From assembly GCA_022796015.1 (NCBI GenBank), contig JAAWHU010000017.1:1-48350 (forward strand): a stretch of DNA of 48,350 nucleotides. Reading direction: 5' to 3'. The DNA is from Hungatella sp. GTDB lineage: Bacteria > Bacillota > Clostridia > Lachnospirales > Lachnospiraceae. A program made the translations under genes and the position numbers. Positions within the stretch are counted from its first letter, which is position 1. Each line of letters begins with the position of its first letter. This document shows positions 25,899-37,800 of the stretch, piece after piece. A model generated the notes under the pieces. That model was not told where the DNA came from, did not search any database, and saw only the letters and a list, made by a program, of their open reading frames with translations.

Positions 25899-28800
25899 AA
25901 AAATGGTTTCGCAGCAGTACAGGGTTTATCCTGTCCGTGATTCTGGTATGCTCCGTGATTTTTCCCTATCTTCCCCAGAAGACTGCCATGGCTGATACGG
26001 GAGTCATTGAGGCTTGGGGAAACGGGTGGCACCATTATTGTATCGATGGATTTGGATATGCCTCCAACGGGGTGTGCTCCAACGGCGATAAGTATATGCA
26101 GGCAAGCACCCGGTCGGAACTGAATTCCGAGGAACGCGCCATCCTTTTCTGGTCCCTGCTGTCATTTATGTCGGCTTATGTCCATGAAGAGACGGCTGCG
26201 GCAGCCGTTGCGGCCATTAACCAGAAGGCAGAAGGGGCAGGTCTTAAGAAAATAGAAAAGGCAGTGACAGAGGAGGACTTAAAGGCAGTGCTTCATTCCT
26301 CCTCTGTCCGGTCAAGGTATTCCTGGCTGGACTTTGCAGCGGCCCACGGGGAGGAGTATTTACGGCTTGCAGGCTTTTTGGGAGGCAGTACTCAGACCTT
26401 CGGAAAAAGGGAGATCCCGGCTGTATTAAGGGACGCCTCCTGTCTTTCCCAGGCAGCCCAGGCGGTTTTTGAGGATGGAGGATTTGTCTTAAAATTTGAC
26501 CCCTCAGGAAAGGACGGAGATTTCATACAGAAAGTCCCTCTCATGATGTCTTCTGATGGCGAGAACTGGCAGGCGGGCAGCATCTATGGATGGAATGTGC
26601 AGAAGACCCGGACGGAGATACGATTTACCAACCCCAATGAGGAGGCAGGCGGGGTGTTTTTGAAATTCGATCCTGCAGGGACAGAGTATGCGTCGTCCTC
26701 GGGCGGCTACGGTTCCGCAGATGAGTGTTATGAGAGTTCAATCCAAGTGTGGAAATGCGTGGAGTGCTGCAAAACACATTTTGCCGGGGGAAGCGTTCAT
26801 CCCCTGGCAGAGCATCAAAGAAATGTGTGGATGGAACTGCGGCAGGTTCCGGCGTCCTACTATGGGACCATGGGGAAAAAGGCGCCTTCGGGGGAAGCAG
26901 AGGGCCGGCTGGAGTTTCAGATATACCGCCATGAGGAGGATATGGAAGCCGACTATCTGGTGCAGCTTTACAAATATGATTACGAGACAGGGAAGCCTCT
27001 GGAAGGGGCGGCCTTTGACCTCTATGAGAGATTTGACGACATGGAACAGGTGAATCAGGAGCGGGACGGCAGAGAGGAGATTTACCAGGGGGGAGAGCTT
27101 TATGAAGGGGGGCTCACCCACAGCCCGGTTTTGTGGAACGGATTCCGACTGGTGACCTCTCTGCGCACAGATGACAACGGCCATGCCTCCTACACCATGG
27201 AGAAATCCTATCATTATGACAAGACCTTCTGCGATGGCCATCCGGCGCCGGTTTTTGCGGAAATTCCCCAGGAGGAGATTGACGAGGAGACAGGGGAGGT
27301 TCTCAATCAGGACGAGATTGACGGCGCAAAGGCAATAAACGGAGAATTGGCCCTAAGGTGGCTTGGATGTGAGGCAGACTGCCAGGAAAAGGCGGAGGGC
27401 GACGGTGAGGGGGTTCATTTCCACTGGATTATGGAGGATGTGGATCGGGAGATTGTGGAGACGGTATCAGAGACCGGGGATTGTGCAGCTGCAGGCCCGT
27501 CAGAAAGCGCGGATCCAAAGACTGCCTATGAGAGCTCCGGGTGCCGGGAGGACTGCCAAAGGACTTATGAGAAATTCATTGCCATGAGATACAGCTACAC
27601 CTTTGTGGAGACAAGGGCAAGAGAAGGATACATTCTCCACGGAGGCCACAGAGATGATGTGCCTGTGGAGATTATTACCACGGATTCCTCCCAGAACGGG
27701 GCCAATGCAGAGTTCGGAGGCGGCTATGGAGCCCAGGTGACAGGACAGTTTATGCTGACAAGGGCCGTGAAGGAGGAGCATAAGGGGGAGATCCCGGAGG
27801 CAGAGCGCGGGGAAGCGGATGCACCTGTCAGGGCAGAGGGGGCAGAGCGGGCCACAGGTTCCAAGGCAGAGCGTGTGAGAACAATCCTATCTGCCAGAGC
27901 CGAAGGCACAGCCCCGCCATCCTTTGTTACGGCAGAAAACACGGCTCCGGCAACACCTTCCAAGGCGGGGCGCTTAGAGCCGGTCTATTCCCCGGACAGA
28001 GAGAAGGAAGAAGGAGCAACAGCATCAAACGGCCGCCGGAAAGAGGCGGCTACGGCCTCCAATGCCGATGCAGTCAGGGACGCTGCGCCTGGGGTTCCGA
28101 AGACTTCCAAGGGATCCTTCCTTTTTTCTCTGGCCAAAAGCCGCCTGGCAGTCCGGGGTCAGGAGGGGGCCGGAGGAGGATTACCTTTTGCAGAAGGATT
28201 TATGGGCTCAGACCTGTTTGCCCAGGCCTATGAGACGGCCCTTTCTTCCCCGAGTCAGGGAGAGGAGACCGAGAAGGGACCGGCGGACAATTATTCTCAC
28301 AGCAGCGGCAGAGATGGGGAAGAGGAGGCGTGGAGGATCTATGACCACCGTACCGAAGGGGAAATCCATATTAATAAGAGGGATATGGAGCTTCATAACA
28401 GGGAAGGAAAAGAGGATTCTTCTTATGGCCAGGCCCAGGGAGATGGAGTGCTGGAGGGTGGGGTTTACGGACTCTTTGCCGCCGAGGATCTGCTTCATCC
28501 CGATGGCGCTACAGGAGTGGTGTACCAACAGAACGATCTGGTGGCCATAGCATCCACAGACAAGGAGGGGGACGCATCCTTCCTGGCATTTACGGAAGCT
28601 CCGGGAAAAACCTATGATTATAAGTCCGGAAAGGTAGTAAATACACGAACCGGCTGGTCTTTAAAGGCTCCGGGCAATCTGTATGTACGCAATGGGGAGG
28701 CTGACGATTACAAAGAGGATGGGGCATATACCCGCCGGTATACAGATTTTCAAAAGGAAAATGGCAGCTGCTGGATAGGAAGGCCTCTTCTGCTGGGAAG

Positions 28801-31800
28801 TTACTATGTGAAGGAGCTGAGCCGGTCCGAGGGGTATGAGCTGTCGGTGAACGGGCGAAACGATGACACCAGCAATTACGGGTACAGTCTGGATGTGACC
28901 ATCCCCAAGGGGCAGGGGTCAGCGGCTGTGACAAGGGCCCCTTATGTGGAACCGCAGTCCTCAGGCCGGGATGAGGACACTATGCCTAATGTAGTTCACA
29001 TTACAGTCAAATCTCAGGGAACAGAGGATAACGGATATGATCTGGTTCTGCCGTCATTTCCAAAGGGAACCAGACTGTACCGCAAGGATGTGGCCCGGAA
29101 GGACATGGAGATTTGGGTTCCCTCAGGTGAAAAAGAAAAGCAGTATGTGTTTGATCATATGGGGCAGCCTGTGTATCAGAGAGCCGACAGAGACAATGCC
29201 TATGCAAAAAGAAATCCAGATGGCAGTTTTGTCACGGAGGAGGCGCCTGTCAGCGCAGTAGTTCCTTCTATGGGCAGGGCATCTATCCAGGCTGTCAATG
29301 AAGAAGCCATCATAGAGGCTTTAGAAGAAGGGGAGCATGAAGAGAATAGGAAAAGGCTGAATCTTAACGGCACAGATGGAAGGCAGTTTCTCTACATAAA
29401 GATGAAGACAGAGCTGGCCTTAAGAAACTGCGGATATGACACGCCGGGTATTTCCACCAGAACAGAAGGAGTTTATAACCGGGGAGTCCGAGGGGGAGAG
29501 CCTGACCATCAGGGAATCTCAGGAGTCCGGCCCGGGGAACCTGCATCTCAGACCGTCTACGGATACCCTGTTGTAAGGGCGGAGCTTCCCAAGAAGAATG
29601 AAGACGGCAGCCATGTGACGGTGGAGGAAGCCATTGTGGCTCTGGTGAATTTCTACGGAGAATCCCCATGGTACAGCTTCGGGGGAATCCACGGTTATGA
29701 GGAGACCCGGGACAGCTGGGAATTTCTTTTATATGCCGGAGTTACGGGCAATCCTGATAATTATATTGTTCTCACAGACAGCGAGGAAGAAAGCATAATT
29801 TACCACAGGATTCCCTGGATTCCCTACGATCAGGAGAAAAGTCCCAGGTGGGTCTATGCCTCCTACAGTAATGTGCCTGGGGATCACGCTTTCGGAACGT
29901 TTAAGGATTTTTGTTCCTGGCAGATCTTTGGCATGTATCGGTGCAGTGCGGTTCTGGAGCATGATGCAGAGGTGGACGGAGATGGGACCATCCGTCCTAA
30001 GACCGTAAGCAGGAACGTGTACTATGAGAAAGGGGAGATTCTCAGAGACGAGAAGGGCAGCCCTCTCCAAGCCTATGAGTGGAAGGATGTTATGGTATCG
30101 GTGACCCAGAGCCAGCAGGTTCAGACCTGGACAGAGATTCCCCTTATGGAGAAAAAAGGCAATCTGACAGCCCATTGTTCAGGAAACTATAAAGATGCCT
30201 ACGGAATCGCAAAAAGCGATGAAAACCATGCCGTGGAGACGTTCTTTAAACTGGTTCTTCCAAAGACAGAGGTGACTTTGACAAAGGAAGATATAGAACG
30301 TCTCCCAACAGGCAATGGCTACAAGGCGGGAGATAAGATGGGAGGCGGAGACTATGCCCTTAAGGTTTTGAAAGCCAGGGTGCTGGCATATCTGGACTAT
30401 GAGATTCAAAGCCTTACAGGGGACAGCCTGTATGTGCAGCCTGTAGCCCTGGTATATCCGGGACAGGACTATTATTTTCAGGATGGCGAAAAAGAGCCGG
30501 GAGAGGGAACACGGCGCAGGCCGGTGACAGTAGAAGAGCGGGTTATCCGTCAAAGCGTAAGGATAGACAAAATCGTAAGGAATCCGGAAGGCTCTATGGA
30601 GGCAGTGGACAATTTCCGGTTTAAGGTTTATTTAAAAAGCAATTTGCAGCAGCTTTACCGAAATGAGGAGGGAACCATCATATGGGTGGACAGAAAAGGA
30701 TGTGAGACGACGCCGGAAGAAATCAAGAGGGCGTATCCTGCCCTTGTGCCCAGGCTCTACACAAAGGTGCCCCATAAGACAGAACCTTTGTACAAGAACT
30801 CCGGGGAGGCGGTTATTGCCAACAAGGTGCTCTACGGGACCACGGATGGAAGAATCAACGAATATCCCAATAACGGATATACGGCGGTTCTGGAGACAGT
30901 TGAGGATTCTTTAATGGGAGAGCCGGTATACAATTACGAGAAATTCTTTGACGCCATTCTTGTGGCAGGTATGGACAAATGGAGGAATCACGCCCCTTCC
31001 TACACATCCCACAGACCTTTGGGGAACCAGGCAAACCTGTCGGAAGAGGCCAAGGATAATGCCAAGGTGTCGGACCAGGTGAGACAGTTTGCCGTCAACT
31101 GGTATCTGGACCATGAGGTGGAAAAATTGAAGGCATCCCGGGAGGAGCCAGATGGGGAGAAGGGCTGGGCTTACAGCGACGAACTTTATGATAAGGCGCT
31201 GTGGCAGGCAATAAAAAAGAGTGAGAACTATCTGAGGCCTTTCTTTGCCTATGATCTGGATCAGATCTATGCCATCGAGTGGGACAGCGAGGAGGACGGA
31301 GGAAAGGACAAGGACAGGACTACCCTGAGCGCTGACCGCAGAGATGAAAGCCGATGCTTTGGCGTCTCCCGGTATCTGCCTTACGGAACCTATGTGGCAG
31401 TGGAACAGCAGCCGGAATACGGGCGTTTGGAGGATCTGAACAACCGCCGTTATGACAGGGACAAGCCAAAGGAGATCATGGTTCCTTCGGTTTACGGAAG
31501 CCAAAGGGATTTTTACCGATACCAGGGAACAGACAGCCCCAATGAGCAGGCCGAAAAATATATGATCCGGTTTCAACCGGAAAATCATGTAATAAAAGCC
31601 CACAATTACCATGGAGATTTTGAGATTTACAAGTACGGCATGGACATAGGGGCCATAACAAACGGTGTCAGCCGGGAAGCCGGAGCCGGGGATTATTTTG
31701 CCGTGACCCAGAGTGTCTATAAGCCTTACCACAACCATTACAACCAGGAGGACGACAGAACCACAGGCAGTGTGCCCTTCTATCTCACAGAGGGAATGGA

Positions 31801-34800
31801 TGGACGTCAAGGAAATTCCTTGATTTATCGATTCAGCTCCGTGTCCGAGGACAGAGAAGGGAAGACCATGGCCGGATCGGCTGCGGCACATGAGGGAGTA
31901 TATTTCCATGGCTTTGTGCCATGGACAATGGCAGCGGATCGTGAGGAGCCTGCTAAGGGAGGTGCAGATGGCTTCCGGGGGACGGCTCTGGGCGAATTTA
32001 CGGACATTCCCTTTAAGGCCAGTCTAAGGCTGGAAAAGCTGGACTCAGAGACCCATGAGAACCTTCTCCATGACGGAGCCATGTTCCGTATCTACAGAGG
32101 CATCCGGGATGAGTCGTCTCCTGGAGGAGGGGAGGCAAAGATCTATGAAGAGGAGACCTTGGTGGCGGGAAGCAGGGAATTTCTCGTGGGGTTAGGGGCG
32201 TCTAATATTACGAAGGCGCCGAGAACCCTTCTCACCGCAGGACTTCTCTACACCGGCATGGTTCCGGCGGGAACACCGGTATGTCATGAAAAGGATCAGG
32301 TGGTACTAAGGGATTTCCAGGGCAAAAGAACCGGGGAATTTAAGGCATTTACCACCACAAGAGATGGCCTTTTAAAGGACTGGGAGGGCGAGGGATTTAT
32401 CTGCGGAGACCAGAACACAGGATATCTGGAAACCCCCGAAGCCCTGGAGGCAGGGGTCTATGTGCTGGTAGAGGTGGCGCCTCCTGCCGGATATGTCAGG
32501 ACAAAACCTGTGGCTGTGGAGATTTACAGCGATGTTACATCTTACTATAAAGAAGGACATTCCGGAACCAAGGTGCTGGCAGTGGTCTATGAGAAGCTTC
32601 AGAGACAAAAGGAGGACAAGGCCAGAATCTACATCGAAAACGCTCCCATACAGTTGAGGCTGGAGAAACGGAAAAAGCCGTACAAGACCATAACCTACAA
32701 GATAGACGGACGGATTGACGGCAGCCTGGCTCAGATCGGGGGGAATCCTTCCTATGAATACGCCTACAGCCACGGCGATTATCTGGGCTATGGATGGAGA
32801 AAAGGAACCCTGGAATATCTCTGGCAGAGAAAAGACAAGGGCGACCAGGTGGAGATCGTCTATGACAAAGGAATTTTTGCCGGGTACGGATATATTACAA
32901 AGACCTTGGAGGACAATCAAGACTCTGGGACCTATGTGCCTGGGGCTCTTATGACCCTCTATGAGGGCATGGAGCTAAAGCCATCGGGAGACAGGGAGGA
33001 CTACGGATATGAAGGGCTGGTAATCCGGCGTAATCTGTGGGGAGCCGTCACCAGAATGTATGTGAGAGAAGGGTACGGCGGCACCAGGACGGAATTGAGA
33101 GAGGAGAAGGAAAGAGGGGAAAGTTTTTGGAATGCAGTGAACGTTCAGAGGCCGGATACGGATATTTTGTACTATGACTTAGGAGAACTGGAGCTTTTTA
33201 CCACCCTTATAGTAGAGGGAAGGTTTATAACCTGCGGTTACGATAAGAACCACAGCCTGGTTAATCTGGATGAGCTGAGAGGGGACAGGGATTCTGTCTT
33301 TGCCTTCCGGGGAGGAGTTCCCTATCTGGAATTGACAGGGGGAGACTTTACAAAGATATCCTACAAAAAAAGCGACCACATACTGGAAATTCCAGATGGG
33401 ATGAAGGTGTATCACCTGGATCGGGATGGGTGCAGGGATGCCATGACAGACCCCCGCACAGGTATGGCTTATGTAAAAGAGGAGGGCACAGGGGACATCT
33501 ATGTCTGGCCTGTGAAGCTTACAAAGAACGAGGAAGGAAGGGTGATTGCAGCAGATAAGATTGCTACCTCCCGCGTGGCCACCATAGGCGAGAGTTCCCA
33601 GACACCATGGGAGGGGGAGGAAGGGTATCTTACGGGAACCTGGACATTCCAGGGCCATGAAGAAAGCCATGAGATGGCCACCCTTATTTCCGGAAGAAAA
33701 GGACAGAATCTGGAGGGGGAACCTATTCTCCACAAAAATACCGGCGGATTTGAGAAGACTTTGTGCCCGGTGCTGGATGTCCATGGGCTTCCAGTGTATT
33801 ATCCTGCAGGATCCGGGATTTACCAGAAGGAGATTACCCTATACGACCGGGATGGAGATCCGGTGAGGAGCAAATTTTCGGATCTTCTTGAGGATTTTAG
33901 GAAGGCCTCCTATCTCATAGAGGCGGACGGCAGGATCGTCCGGCACAGGCTGGGAGAAAGCTATCTGATAGAAAACACATGGGTAAGCGGGGAGAGTACC
34001 CCCAATGATCCCTTTCACACTTCCATGACAGAAGGAAAAGAGGATCTGCTGAAACGGGTACCTGCGGGAACTTACATTATGGAGGAAATAAAAGCGCCTC
34101 CCGGCTATGTAAAAGGGTTTCCCCTGGGAATAAGGGTAAAAGAGACTGCAGAGGTTCAGACCGGATATATGGAGGACGACTGGACAAAGGTGATTTTCCG
34201 GAAAATAGACGGCACGGCAGACTATGAATATGAAGTGCTGGACATGGGGCTTTCCTGCGGGACAGGACAATATGAAGTTATAGGGAAAATAAGGGAGGAC
34301 AAAGGACGGTTCGGCTATGATCAGGTGCCGGGGGCAGGTCTTGTACTTCTGGATCAGGCCGGGAGACAGCAGGAGGCTTGGATTACAACAGAAGAACCCT
34401 TTTTCTTAGAGGGAGTTCCCCAGGGAAGCTATGAGGTGAAGGAGGAGCAGAGGCCGGATGGATTTGTCTCGTCTGCTCCGGTTAAGACGGAGGTGGGGAG
34501 CACAGGCCAGGTTCAGGTGGTGGATGTGTACAACGACCATACCAAGGTGGAGGTAGAAAAATATACTCTGGATAAAGGAGAGGCGCAGGCTCTTGAAGGC
34601 GCAGTCTTCGGTCTTTATGAGGCCAAGACGGATGGGTCTGACCTCTATGATAAAGAGAAGCTTATAGACACATGGGAGAGCAGCGGCAGAGACATTTATG
34701 GAGAATTTATTCCGGCCTTTGAGGAGATGTATCGGGAATACGGCACAAAGGGCCACAAAGTGTCCTGGGACGCCGGGGGGAAACGGTACGAAGCGGAATA

Positions 34801-37800
34801 TGTTTCCCACAGACAGGCAGATGACGGAGCATATGACACGGCATTTCCTCCTGCCGCAGAGCTGATGTATTCCATGGCAGGAGGAACCATGATCCGTATT
34901 GTGGTCTATGGCCGCCATGACAACCGTCAGGGCAGGGACTTTGTATTTGAGTATCAGTTTAACTATAAAAAGCTTCCTCATATCAATGACTATGCAGTGT
35001 CCTATGATACCTTGGAGGGCATACACCGCCTGGATTATCTTCCTGTGGGAAAAAGCTATGTGCTGGTGGAAGAGTCCGGGCCCAAGGGATACGGGAAGGC
35101 GCCGGACCGGGTGATTACGGTGGAGGATACGGCCAAGGTTCAGAGGCACCGGATCCTTAACCAAGAAAGCAGGCTCCTCATATTCAAAAGTACAGAGGAT
35201 TCCGGGGAGGAAAGAAGCCTTAAGGGTGCAAAGCTGGCTCTCTACCGGGCAGATCCGGATGGGACATTTGTAAAAGACAAGGAGCATCTGGCTGCCTGGT
35301 GGGTCAGCGGTTCCGATGGAGTCTATACAGAGTATGACCGTTTGAACGGGAGGATTCCCCAGGGTTTTCAACAGGGGGATTTAAGGGCCCATGAGTTAAA
35401 AGGCCTTCCCGATGGGATTTATTATCTGGCGGAGATAGAGAGTCCTGATTATTATTGCCTTATGGAGCCTGTGAAAATTGATTACAGACAGGAGGAGCAG
35501 ATTCCCCTTATCCGTGCCTGTGACCGGCCGGTGAAGGGAGAGCTTGAGATCATAAAGGAGGATAAGGAGAAAAAACCCTTAAAGGGAGCGGTGTTTGAGC
35601 TTGGGGCCTATAGACAGTCAGACCTGGGAACGCCTGTGTTTACCAGGAATCTCAGTGACCATGAGGGACGGATTCTTGTGACCGATCTTCCTGTGGGAGA
35701 GATTCAGGAGGATGGACGGATGGAGCCTTATGAGTACAGGCTTAAGGAGCTGATCCCTCCAGAAGGCTACTGTGCAGATGGGGAGATTCACAGGTTTTAC
35801 TTCCAGCCGGACAAAGGAACCCTCTCCTTTGCCTATGGGGAGAAAGACCATAAGGAGCTCCATATAATCAACGAGAAAACCAGGATTTCCATAAAAAAGA
35901 CAGACTTTGCTTCCCCCAAGGAATGGGTGGAGGGAGCGCTGATGGAGGTTTATGAGGTCAGGGGGAGGGATGGATCCGGCGAATATATCTGCGGGGAGAA
36001 TCCTGTGGCCGCCTGGCTCACCCAGGAGAAGGAGGTTCATGAGATAAAAGGGCTTACGGCAGGCCAGACATATCTTCTCAGGGAAAAAGAGGCGCCTCCA
36101 GGGTATGAGCTTATGAAGCCCATGATCTTTACGCTCTCTGAAGATGGAAGAAGAATCTGTTCCATCACCGGCCAGGCAGGTGCGGTGACAGTCCACTCCT
36201 ATGAAAACAGCGATGTGATACGATCCGTGGAGCTTACAGGGCGCTACGGAGTCAGGGTGGAGATGGAGGCTGAGAATGAACAGGGCCAGAGAATTGCCTC
36301 ATGGACAGCAGGGGGAGACGGACATACCTTAAGACCATCTGATAAGATCAGAGAGGGAGAAATCTGCTGTCTGACAGAAACTACCGTCTACAGCGATGGA
36401 ACCAGGGAAGTGACAGGACGTACCACCAGGAGAGTCCATTGGTCAGAACAGGGTACCTGGGAGATTCCCGACAGAGCCGTTGCCAAGGTGAATGTGAGGC
36501 TGAGTCATGAAGGCGGAGAGGAGATCAAAGCCTGGAATCCATCTGAGACTGTCCCAAGAATGGAGGTGGATAATCCCTTGTCGCCTGAGAGCCCCAAAAT
36601 CACCATATCCCAGAGGGCTTTGGAGGCGGAGAGTGAAGAAGAGGCAGCAGGGGGCAGTTTTTGGAGTCAGCCCTCTGTGGATGGGCACGGCATGGTGCAG
36701 ATTCAGATCACCTGTACTAACACCGGCCATAATTCTGCCGATATGAATCTTGTTGTGACACCCGGCCCCGGCTCCACAGTCCTTGACCCGGGGGAAGGGA
36801 TTATGGAGGATGGACAGATCCGGTATGCACTTGGAACGACCAGGCCAGGGGAGCAGAAAACAGTTTGGTATGGATGCCAGCTGGAGGAGGATGCTAAGGA
36901 GGTGTCAGTATCTGCCGTCCTGAGTCAGGGAGGAAGGGAGCAGAAGGAGGAAAAAAAGATTCCGGTCCTTCAGAAAAACCGGCTTACCCTGTTCTACGAG
37001 GTAACAGGCACCGGGAAGAACTCAGAACCCAAAGAGGAACAGGAATTCCAAGTGTTTTTGTACACTGAGGATGGGGAGGAACTAAAGGGAAGCTATGACT
37101 ATGAAGGAAGCCGAAGAGGAAGGATAAAAAGCGGAGACACCATAAGTCTTGCCCCCAACGAGTACGTGGTTATCAGTCCGGGAAAGATTTACCGGAATAT
37201 AGGATATAAAGTGGGCTGTCTGTCCGAGGAGGAGCTCCAGGCAAAACACAGCAAAGGACAGGCCATGGCGGACACAGGGGCATGTGCTCATTTTTTCAAG
37301 GAGGTGAAGGACAGGACAAGGACAGCGGTTTTTGAGAAGGGAAAGCGGTATGAGATTTTGGAGACAACCTATTACAGCGACAAGAGTACAAGAGAAAGCC
37401 AGAGGTTTGGATTTACCATAGGGGAGAACATATCCATAGAGGGAATCCAGGCCGCAGACAGGAAGCAGGAGGTTCTTGTCAGCAAGCAGACGCTTACAGG
37501 ACAGAAAGAGCTGGAAGGCGCTCTAATGGAGATTGTAAAAGAAGATGGGACTCTTATGGAGCAGTGGATATCCGCAAAGGAGCCTCATGGGGTTCAGGCT
37601 GTTCTCACTCCGGGGGAGGTTTATATTCTCAGAGAAAAGCAGGCGCCTAAGGGATACGGCCTGGAACCGGAGATCCGATTCCGGGTGACAGATGGAGAGT
37701 ATGCCAATCTGGTGGTTATGGAGGATAAGATGACAGAGACGGTTATCAGCAAAACACAGATTACAGGAGAGGAAGAACTGCCGGGAGCTTTGATGCAGAT

